Shown here piece after piece: positions 1 to 5,147 of a DNA stretch of 5,147 nt (position 1 is the stretch's first letter; each line of letters begins with the position of its first letter). Origin of the DNA: an uncultured Eubacteriales bacterium (GTDB taxonomy: Bacteria; Bacillota; Clostridia; Oscillospirales; Acutalibacteraceae); assembly GCA_900321905.1 (NCBI GenBank), contig ONXZ01000115.1:1-5147 (forward strand). The letters run 5' to 3'. The notes beneath the pieces are model-generated. The model worked only from the letters and a program-made list of their open reading frames with translations, searched no databases and had not been told where the DNA came from. A program made the translations under genes and the position numbers.

Positions 1-33
1 ACCCTTGACGTTAAAAATAATGCGCTCAAGGGT
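1..33. repeat. Perfect 8-bp inverted repeat followed by a T-run (plus strand)
   Basis: ACCCTTGA at 1-8 pairs perfectly with TCAAGGGT at 26-33 around a 17-nt loop, and on the plus strand it is followed by TTA and seven T residues (36-42). This is the outline of a Rho-independent terminator for antisense transcription, but the stem is short, only half G+C, and the loop is long. It lies inside the coding frame of the DUF6625-like gene (codons 306-316), so it may be chance. The window edge hides whether the stem extends or a T-run follows on the minus strand. Confidence 0.25.
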
Positions 34-948
34 TATTTTTTTGCGGTTTGCCCAGAGTGTTTTTGCGTAGTAAACAACTTTGCTCTGCCTGCTTTTTTTC
101 ATAACAAAATCGGCGGTTATCTCATACGGCTTATCAGTGGTAACATCGGGGTAAATGGTCAGCATTTTATTTTTGTCGTAATGCTTAACTTTGATAGTTG
201 TAGGTCTGCACCAGTAGTGAAGGTACATCATCTCCTCACTATACAGTTTGCCTTCGTGCACATACCTGCGCAGCAGTACGCCGTCTTGCCAGGTAAAAAT
301 TTGGTGCTTGTTTTTGTACTGTTCCTCTTCTGTCTGCCACGACAGATTAAACGAGTAGTCGTACTTTGCAAGGTTTGCAAAATCAATGCCCATATATACA
401 GGCACGCCGAGTTCTTTGTAAATCGACTGCATATACGGCTCGTCAAACGCGTAGCCTTTGTCGGTTGAGTAAACTTCAATATAGTTTTCAAACTTACTTG
501 AAATATGGCGGAATCTCGCGTTAACTTCCGGTGTGTTTTTGTAAAGATTTGAGTGGCCGTTAAAGCCGATACGCTCATATTTACTCAGCACTTCGTCGGT
601 GTAAAATTTGCGAATGTCGCCCCAGATAAGGTCAATGTCGCAATGACCCCAAAAGTCGTAACCCTCGAGTTCATCGGCAAAAATTTCGCCGTAGGCAGGT
701 TTGAAGTCGCAAAGTTTGTACGGCTTTTCAAGATAAATATCAAAGTCAAAAATTGCCTGCGCCTTCTTCTTCATATCGTCAAAAGACATATATGTGACCT
801 TGACGTTATCAGGGTAGTCATATTCGGTTTTGTCGTCGGTAAATATCAAAAAGTCAACTGTGGGATTGCACGCAGCGCTCATCAGCCACAGCCGCATATA
901 TTTCGGAAATTTGCCGAAATACGGTATGATATACGCAATAGAATACAT
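1..948 (-). CDS. DUF6625-like polysaccharide biosynthesis protein, 3'-partial (runs off left edge)
   Basis: An uninterrupted frame of 316 codons from ATG 946-948 to position 1, with no stop in the window; the C-terminus lies beyond the left edge. It begins MYSIAYIIPYFGKFPKY and reads NPTVDFLIFTDD at 28-39, EKPYKLCDFKPAYGEIF at 74-90, then YDFWGHCDIDLIWGDIRKF at 97-115 with a DxD pair D104/D106, and YLHYWCRP at 242-249. From memory of family sequences this matches DUF6625, found in capsule and exopolysaccharide clusters; no search was run. The opening strand, TDD and DxD resemble a metal-dependent GT-A nucleotide-sugar transferase, so a glycosyltransferase role is inferred but unproven. No signal peptide or membrane helix is seen, implying a cytoplasmic protein. 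The ATG directly follows the TAA of the preceding glycosyltransferase (TAAATG) and has a good Shine-Dalgarno. Gene call is near certain, family fairly sure, function uncertain. Confidence 0.9.
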   Translation of the reverse strand, partial: MYSIAYIIPYFGKFPKYMRLWLMSAACNPTVDFLIFTDDKTEYDYPDNVKVTYMSFDDMKKKAQAIFDFDIYLEKPYKLCDFKPAYGEIFADELEGYDFWGHCDIDLIWGDIRKFYTDEVLSKYERIGFNGHSNLYKNTPEVNARFRHISSKFENYIEVYSTDKGYAFDEPYMQSIYKELGVPVYMGIDFANLAKYDYSFNLSWQTEEEQYKNKHQIFTWQDGVLLRRYVHEGKLYSEEMMYLHYWCRPTTIKVKHYDKNKMLTIYPDVTTDKPYEITADFVMKKSRQSKVVYYAKTLWANRKKITLERIIFNVKG

Positions 949-2022
949 TTATATTAACTCCAAAAACTGTTCAACGCGCCTGTCATCAGACAGTTCACTC
1001 CTGTAAGCCATACAGTTATTTACATAAAACGCATTGTTATTAACTATTTCATCAAGGTCGGCGGCGCTCCAGTTGTCATTTACAATTCCGAGTTTGAGCG
1101 CGTCAATGTACGGGGCGGAAAACGGCACGCTCGTTGTTACAATCGGCGTTGCGCACGCGATTGATTCAACAATAGATACCATATTGCAGTCCTTGCGTGT
1201 GTATACCAGCATTGCCTGTGCTTTTGCAAGGTACTCTTTGAGCGTTTCGTGCGGCACTTTGCCAAAAAACTTAACCTTGTCCGCTATGCCGAGTTTTGCC
1301 GAAAGCGCTTCAAGATTTGCTCTCTCCTCGCCCTCGCCCATTATGTACAGGTTAAAGTCCTTGTCTTTTGCAAACTCGCCGAAAGTCCTGATTGACCTGT
1401 CAATCTGCTTGCGGGCAATAAGTTGCGACGGGATAATAAAATAATTGCCTTTGTCGGTACACGGTGTGAATTTATCAACATTAACGCCGTGGTCGATTAT
1501 TTTGTCAGACACATTTTTGCAGTATCTTTTTATGAATTTTTTTGCTTTTTCGCTGCGCGCAACAACAAGCGGCTTGCCGTAAAACAGGCGCGCAATTATG
1601 CCGTACCAAACTTTTGACGGTATTTTGTGCATAAGGTTGTTGTGCTTTGCGAGTTCCTGCCAGACAATCACTTTGCACCTTGCGCTTCTTACAGCCATAA
1701 ATGAAAGCAGTGAAAAAACTTCACTCGTGATAACCAAGTCAAAATCCCTGCTTTTGAGTAGCGATTTTATTGACGGACAGTATGGCAGCACGTTTGCGGG
1801 GAATAGTTTTGTAAGCCTTGTCTTTGCCCAGAAAATTTCAAACGGATAATCCTCGTTTACAACAGGCTTGTAGTCCTCTGCGGCAAAAAGCGTAACCTCG
1901 TGACCTGCTTTGTTAAACGCAAGGCAAAGGTCGTAAATCATAGTGTCTTTAATTGATTTAACTTTTTTGATTTCGTGCGTTTCGCTTGTGTAAAGGATTG
2001 CGTTAACAAATAATACTTTCAT
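949..2022 (-). CDS. GT4-family glycosyltransferase
   Basis: A complete 357-residue glycosyltransferase with the two-domain GT-B plan, probably acting at the cytoplasmic face of the membrane on a glycan intermediate. The start MKVLFVNAIL is a classic first beta strand, followed by a helix leading into AGHEVTLFAAED (39-50). DFDLVITSEVFS (93-104) and KPLVVARSEKAKKFI (150-164) continue the N-domain, and HGVNVDKF (178-185) marks the interdomain crossover. The C-domain opens with FIIPSQLIARKQID (195-208), then LYIMGEGEER (225-234) and VKFFGKVPHE (250-259). The donor-binding E-x7-E appears as D278-x7-E286 (DCNMVSIVE), followed by CATPIVTTSVP. The first acidic residue is therefore Asp rather than Glu; several GT4 subfamilies vary here. 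No signal peptide or membrane segment is seen. The gene begins 5 nt after the radical SAM stop, and its TAA abuts the next ATG. Sugar specificity is unknown. Confidence 0.94.
   Translation of the reverse strand: MKVLFVNAILYTSETHEIKKVKSIKDTMIYDLCLAFNKAGHEVTLFAAEDYKPVVNEDYPFEIFWAKTRLTKLFPANVLPYCPSIKSLLKSRDFDLVITSEVFSLLSFMAVRSARCKVIVWQELAKHNNLMHKIPSKVWYGIIARLFYGKPLVVARSEKAKKFIKRYCKNVSDKIIDHGVNVDKFTPCTDKGNYFIIPSQLIARKQIDRSIRTFGEFAKDKDFNLYIMGEGEERANLEALSAKLGIADKVKFFGKVPHETLKEYLAKAQAMLVYTRKDCNMVSIVESIACATPIVTTSVPFSAPYIDALKLGIVNDNWSAADLDEIVNNNAFYVNNCMAYRSELSDDRRVEQFLELI
958..961 (-). promoter_or_regulatory. Shine-Dalgarno site of the DUF6625-like gene
   Basis: GGAG on the minus strand, 9 nt before the ATG at 946-948, embedded in the final codons of the upstream glycosyltransferase. 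An in-frame TAA immediately precedes the ATG, so no longer start is possible; the zero-gap junction suggests translational coupling or reinitiation. Confidence 0.75.
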
Positions 2023-2027
2023 CGTTT

Positions 2028-3155
2028 TTATGCCTCAGCGCCGAGCGCGGACTTTGATGTTTCTGAAAGACCGTCGCTTGCAACAGCGTCAAAGTCGCAG
2101 GTGGACAGTTTGTCAAGTTCTTCTTTGGTAACTTTACCGTCGCGTAAATCGCGGCAGATTTTATTTTCATACATCGAGTATTTATTCTCTTTAAAACAGC
2201 GCAGGAATTTGTGCTTAATAACCCAAGCCGCAGGCACCCAAATGTACTTGTGCATGGCGGGGGATACAGAGCCAATCATCCAGCACTGACGGTCGCAGTG
2301 GCGCACTTTTTCACGCACCTTGTCAGCCTGCTTACTGTTCCAGAGTTCGTCCCAACTCTGCTCGGTGAGATTGCCCATAACTTCCTTTTCTTTAGTTCCG
2401 TTGCAGGGCATAACGTCGCCGTAAGGGTCAATGAAGAAGGTGTCAAAAGCCATATCGCAGGGGAGCAGCCTTTTCTGACCGTAAATGTAATTTATAAGTC
2501 CGTGGTTGAAATATGCGCGGAACCACTTTTTAGGTGAGTTTGATTTAAGCAGTTCGTTAATCAGTTTTTCAAAATTCTCGGCAACCATCGGGCGGTCGTG
2601 AATAATGTTTTTTGCCTCAACAAAGTAGAATGAATTGTGAAGGGACGCCGTAGCAAACTCCATATTCATCTCGTCTGACAGTTTGTACAGCGGCACAAGG
2701 TCAGGCGCGTTTGCGTCCTGAACAGTCATACCAAAACCAACGTCGGGGTGGTTCATCTCCACAAGTTTTTTCAGCGTGGTGTAACCTTTGTTAAAGCCGT
2801 CGTCGAGTCCGCGGATTGCGTTGTTGGTTTCCTCAAGACCTTCAATCGAAATGCGTATTCCCACATTCGGAAATTCCTTGCAAAGGTCGATTATTCTGTC
2901 GGTAAAAAAGCCGTTTGTCGATATAACAATTCTGTCGCTTTTTTTGTAGAGTTCACGCACAATGTCTTTGAGGTCGGTGCGTATGAACGGCTCGCCGCCC
3001 GTGATGTTTGTAAAATACATCTGCGGCAGTTTTTTTATAGTTTCAATTGTGATTTCTTCGTCTGCAACTGACGGCGCCTTGTATCGGTTGCACATTGTGC
3101 AGCGCGCGTTGCAGCGGTAGGTTACAATTACCGTACCGTTTAATTTTTTTTGCAT
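2028..3155 (-). CDS. Radical SAM enzyme with SPASM/Twitch-type C-terminal domain
   Basis: A 375-residue cytoplasmic iron-sulfur enzyme expected to cleave S-adenosylmethionine reductively and start radical chemistry. Near the N-terminus is the CX3CX2C motif C15/C19/C22 (YRCNARCTMC) for the SAM-bound 4Fe-4S cluster. ITGGEPF at 51-57 is the SAM-contacting GGEP motif, and VISTNG (77-82) and RISIEG (101-106) fit later barrel strands. From 233 the pattern C-x12-G-x4-C (C233, G246, C251), then GNL...W..LW and C287-x3-C291, is that of a SPASM-like domain with four cysteines, enough for one auxiliary cluster. The full seven-cysteine SPASM set is not seen, though C320, C334 and C353 follow. The last ~40 residues form a polar, Ser/Ala/Asp-rich tail. 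It sits among glycosyltransferases with no precursor peptide nearby, so a carbohydrate substrate is more likely than a RiPP; that is inference. BtrN, which oxidises an aminocyclitol, is a precedent for Twitch-domain enzymes acting on sugar-like substrates. The start is fixed by a good Shine-Dalgarno. Confidence 0.94.
   Translation of the reverse strand: MQKKLNGTVIVTYRCNARCTMCNRYKAPSVADEEITIETIKKLPQMYFTNITGGEPFIRTDLKDIVRELYKKSDRIVISTNGFFTDRIIDLCKEFPNVGIRISIEGLEETNNAIRGLDDGFNKGYTTLKKLVEMNHPDVGFGMTVQDANAPDLVPLYKLSDEMNMEFATASLHNSFYFVEAKNIIHDRPMVAENFEKLINELLKSNSPKKWFRAYFNHGLINYIYGQKRLLPCDMAFDTFFIDPYGDVMPCNGTKEKEVMGNLTEQSWDELWNSKQADKVREKVRHCDRQCWMIGSVSPAMHKYIWVPAAWVIKHKFLRCFKENKYSMYENKICRDLRDGKVTKEELDKLSTCDFDAVASDGLSETSKSALGAEA
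2033..2036 (-). promoter_or_regulatory. Shine-Dalgarno site of the second GT4 gene
   Basis: GAGG on the minus strand, 10 nt before the ATG at 2020-2022 and within the last codons of the radical SAM gene. It supports the chosen start and coupling of the two genes; the spacing is slightly long. Confidence 0.6.
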
Positions 3156-4168
3156 AAATACTTACTTCCTATAAGTGAAAATACTTTTTTAACAGCAAAC
3201 GAAAATGCTGTGGCAAGTGCAAACGTGATAACAACTGTGATTATGTACGCCGCTATGCCGTTACCTGCAAGGTGGGCAAGCCCAGCCTTTTCAAGTAATT
3301 TGTAAAACATCATATGGCAAAGGTAAATTTCCATACTGATTGAACTGAAAAACGTTGTTACTTTGTTGTGCAGTATTTTTGTATCGTTGCCGACTGCATA
3401 AACTGTAATCAGCCCAAACAGCGGCAGCGCAGTCCACAGTTTTGACCCCTGCCACAAAAACAGCGCCGCGGCGCCCACGCAAAGGACAAACAGAGGTATG
3501 CGCAGTTTTTTTGCCCATTTTGTAACGAAATCTCTGTAAACATAGATTATTCCGCCTGCCAGAAAATACGGCGAAGCGTAAATGATGTTTGAGCGGTGGT
3601 CAAAATCGACTGTATGCTTTGCGTCAAAAAAGTAGTAAACGCAAAGCAGATGTAGCGCAACACACAGTGCAAAAACACCGAGCGCTCTCTTTTTTGTTTT
3701 GATAAGAAAACAGAAAAACGGGAACGTTATATAAAAAACAAATATCAGTCCGACAAACCAGCCAACGCCGATAACGGATATGTTAGCGTTGGGCAGCAGA
3801 CCAAAGCACAGCGTGAGGTCTGCAAACAGTTCGGCGGCTGTGTTAAGGCTCGGCGCCGCCGCAAAGTCAAGCACGCACATCAGCGCAAAAAACGGGAAGA
3901 TTTTACTAAATCTTTTTTTGTAAAAGTCAGAGGGCGTAATTTTGCCGCCGGTCACTTTGTCAAAATATCCGCAGCACATAGAAAACGCGCTTACTATCAT
4001 AAAAAGATACACGAGTTCGCCAAGAGAGGCGATAACCGTATCACCGATAAACGAGCCGATTTTGTAGCCGCCGTTCAGCAGCACGTGCATTAAAACTATT
4101 CCGAGCGCCGCAAATGCGCGCACGCCGTCGAGCGACTCATATCTTTTTGTTTTAACATTCGTTTCCAT
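3140..4168 (-). CDS. Membrane acyltransferase, acyltransferase-3 (OafA-like) family
   Basis: Predicted integral-membrane enzyme of 342 residues that transfers an acyl group, typically acetyl, to a sugar hydroxyl of a surface glycan. The N-terminus has the family signature RYESLDGVRAFAALGIVLMH: R17 and H28 form the R-x10-H motif linked to acyl-donor handling. FYKKRFSKIFP (82-92) matches the usual cytoplasmic loop, GVGWFVGLIFVFYITFP (134-150) the conserved W/Y/P membrane segment, and ISMEIYLCHMMFY (277-289) the conserved late helix. About ten hydrophobic segments can be picked out, roughly at 14-34, 42-65, 90-105, 115-128, 134-155, 162-181, 195-211, 223-239, 245-260 and 304-325. There is no extra SGNH domain. 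A weak GGA (4175-4177) lies 6 nt before the ATG, inside the end of the upstream glycosyltransferase, suggesting translational coupling. Its 3' end overlaps the radical SAM gene by 16 bp. Substrate and acyl donor are unknown. Confidence 0.93.
   Translation of the reverse strand: METNVKTKRYESLDGVRAFAALGIVLMHVLLNGGYKIGSFIGDTVIASLGELVYLFMIVSAFSMCCGYFDKVTGGKITPSDFYKKRFSKIFPFFALMCVLDFAAAPSLNTAAELFADLTLCFGLLPNANISVIGVGWFVGLIFVFYITFPFFCFLIKTKKRALGVFALCVALHLLCVYYFFDAKHTVDFDHRSNIIYASPYFLAGGIIYVYRDFVTKWAKKLRIPLFVLCVGAAALFLWQGSKLWTALPLFGLITVYAVGNDTKILHNKVTTFFSSISMEIYLCHMMFYKLLEKAGLAHLAGNGIAAYIITVVITFALATAFSFAVKKVFSLIGSKYLCKKN
3165..3170 (-). promoter_or_regulatory. Shine-Dalgarno site of the radical SAM gene
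   Basis: AGGAAG on the minus strand, 9 nt before the ATG at 3153-3155. It lies inside the acyltransferase coding sequence, so ribosomes finishing the acyltransferase pass over it just before terminating 16 bp into the next gene. It is the strongest site of the set and supports the overlapping start, placing the CX3CX2C motif only 14 residues in. Confidence 0.8.
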
Positions 4169-4170
4169 AA

Positions 4171-5147
4171 TTATTCCGTGTAAATCTTCAGTAATTTGTC
4201 ACAGTAGGTTTCCACGCTGTCAAACGTGGTTTCAAGGCAGTTTTTGCTCATTTCTTCAGACTTTGCAAGCGCCTCGTTAATCGCCCTTTCAAAGTCTGCG
4301 CTGTCGCCGTTTTTAAACAGAACGCCTGTTTTGCCGTCCTGCACAAGTTCGGGTATTCCGCCGATGTTTGTGCCTACAACCGGAGTGCCGTACATTATGC
4401 TTTCCATAACAGAAAACGGGCAGTTTTCATAGCAGGTGCTCGGGCATACGGAACAAGCCGCTTTGCGTATAAGCATTTCAAGTTCCTCGCCTGTTTTAAA
4501 GCCGACGTTTGTAACGTTTGGCGCGCTGTCAAGCAAACTTTCAAGGTCGCCTGAACCTGCACAGATGAACTTTATACCGCTTGCCTTTGGTATCAGTTCA
4601 ACGCCTTTTTCCTTGCTGTATCTGCCAAAATACAGCACATAATCCTCTTTTTCAACTTCCTTTGCAGGCTGTTTTTCAATAAAGTTATGCATAGCAACGG
4701 TCTTGCCTGCAAAAAGGGGATTTGTGTCCATCTTGTTTTTCAGCGATTCGCTGCAACAGATGATTTTGTCGATATATTTATAAGTGCCGAGCGCCTTGTA
4801 AAGCGTTGCTTCAAAGGTGCCGACAATGCTTTTTGCCTTTGAACTGTGTATACAGTTTTTCTTTGCGCAGTTGATAAAACGTCCGCCGATACATTCTTCG
4901 CACGGTTTGCCGTCTGAATCAAACATAAGATGATTTGGGCAAATCAACTGGTGGTCATGCGCGGTAAAAACGATTTTAACTTTTTTCCCTGCGCGCTTTT
5001 TGTAACTCTCTGCGGCGTAGATAATGCTCGGCGTGAGTTGGTAGTTAAAGTTGTTCAGGTGAATAATATCGGGCTGAAAATCGTCGAGCACAATCTTCAT
5101 TTTGCGCTTTGCTTCGGTTGAATAAACGGTTTTCAGCGGGTAGGTCA
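4171..5147 (-). CDS. GT4-family glycosyltransferase, 5'-partial (N-terminus beyond right edge)
   Basis: Likely a cytoplasmic retaining glycosyltransferase that moves a sugar from a nucleotide donor to a growing surface glycan; donor and acceptor cannot be read from sequence. The frame stays open to the right edge. The 15 codons before the Met at 5098-5100 read as ordinary GT4 sequence (VYSTEAKRK then MKIVLDDFQPDIIHLNN), and no Shine-Dalgarno precedes that Met, so it is internal and the first Rossmann half is partly missing. Counting from that Met: PDIIHLNNF at 10-18, a cysteine-rich insert (C54, C67, C70, C78, C83) after HDHQLICPN, the C-domain opening VLYFGRYSKEKG at 155-166, and the donor-site E-x7-E pair E225/E233 followed by GTPVVGTNIGGIPELV. 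Visible length is 324 residues; GT4 enzymes are usually about 350-420. TAA stop lies 2 nt before the acyltransferase start. Family confidence is high, specificity unknown. Confidence 0.93.
   Translation of the reverse strand, partial: TYPLKTVYSTEAKRKMKIVLDDFQPDIIHLNNFNYQLTPSIIYAAESYKKRAGKKVKIVFTAHDHQLICPNHLMFDSDGKPCEECIGGRFINCAKKNCIHSSKAKSIVGTFEATLYKALGTYKYIDKIICCSESLKNKMDTNPLFAGKTVAMHNFIEKQPAKEVEKEDYVLYFGRYSKEKGVELIPKASGIKFICAGSGDLESLLDSAPNVTNVGFKTGEELEMLIRKAACSVCPSTCYENCPFSVMESIMYGTPVVGTNIGGIPELVQDGKTGVLFKNGDSADFERAINEALAKSEEMSKNCLETTFDSVETYCDKLLKIYTE

Larger units (their letters stand above)
1..5147 (-). other. Interior of a single surface-glycan biosynthesis operon
   Basis: Five same-strand genes are joined by gaps of 2 nt, minus 16 nt, 5 nt and 0 nt, each start having its ribosome site inside the previous gene. 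No intergenic stretch exceeds 5 nt, and no promoter or intergenic terminator is visible. Two GT4 transferases, an O-acyltransferase, a DUF6625-like protein and a radical SAM enzyme together point to a decorated extracellular or lipid-linked polysaccharide. Both end genes are cut by the window, so the operon extends on both sides. Confidence 0.8.

Noticed and set aside
228..578. Minus-strand open frame of 116 codons
   Set aside because: It is an alternate frame of the DUF6625-like gene; its translation is Thr/Lys/Arg-rich without any motif, while the overlapping frame is open over 316 codons and coherent.
553..957. Plus-strand open frame of 134 codons opposite the DUF6625-like gene
   Set aside because: It is antisense to a frame with clear family-like protein sequence, has no recognisable domain, and no clear Shine-Dalgarno.
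1034..1444. Plus-strand open frame of 136 codons opposite the second GT4 gene
   Set aside because: Ser/Ala/Leu-rich antisense translation typical of a shadow of a conserved glycosyltransferase; no motif or ribosome site.
2211..2537. Plus-strand open frames opposite the radical SAM gene (also 2748-3071)
   Set aside because: They lie antisense to the SPASM-like and radical SAM core regions and show no recognisable protein features.
2028..3155. RiPP cluster with the radical SAM enzyme as peptide maturase
   Set aside because: No gap in the window is long enough for a precursor peptide gene, and all neighbours are glycan genes; a precursor outside the window cannot be excluded.
3463..3474. Perfect 12-bp G+C palindrome GCGCCGCGGCGC
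   Set aside because: It falls in Gly-Ala-Ala-Ala codons of a membrane helix of the acyltransferase; codon composition explains it, and no second copy was noticed.
1..5147. CRISPR array, tRNA/rRNA gene, insertion sequence, phage or defence system
   Set aside because: No regular direct repeats, no recognised RNA gene, and no transposase, integrase or defence domain were seen; essentially the whole window is occupied by the five minus-strand genes.

Overview
The window is a piece of one surface-polysaccharide type gene cluster. All supportable genes lie on the minus strand, so transcription runs from the right edge to the left edge. Five genes are packed end to end with almost no intergenic DNA: stop-to-start distances are 2 nt, a 16-bp overlap, 5 nt and 0 nt. 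I see no promoter or intergenic terminator, so this looks like the interior of a longer operon whose two ends fall outside the window.

In transcription order: (1) 4171-5147, a GT4-family glycosyltransferase with its 5' end cut off by the right edge; (2) 3140-4168, a multi-pass membrane acyltransferase of the OafA/acyltransferase-3 family; (3) 2028-3155, a radical SAM enzyme with a C-terminal SPASM/Twitch-type cysteine domain; (4) 949-2022, a second GT4-family glycosyltransferase; (5) 1-948, a protein resembling the DUF6625 capsular-polysaccharide family, probably a GT-A-like transferase, with its 3' end cut off by the left edge. Gene 5 is easy to miss because it has no stop codon inside the window; an overlapping open frame on the same strand at 228-578 is a decoy.

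A plausible joint role is building a lipid-linked or surface oligosaccharide on the cytoplasmic face. Two GT4 enzymes and the DUF6625-like protein would add sugars, the membrane acyltransferase would add an acyl (often acetyl) group, and the radical SAM enzyme would make an unusual chemical change to a sugar, a precursor or another cluster product. The radical SAM gene is the least conventional member and the best lead for new chemistry. No precursor peptide, flippase, polymerase or nucleotide-sugar enzyme is visible here.

Organism: probably an anaerobic Firmicute of the Clostridia type. This rests on moderate G+C (about mid-40s percent from a few sampled lines, not a full count), strong purine-rich Shine-Dalgarno sites, an oxygen-sensitive radical SAM enzyme and the general look of the proteins. 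It is an inference, and Bacteroidota or other gut anaerobes are not excluded by the sequence alone.
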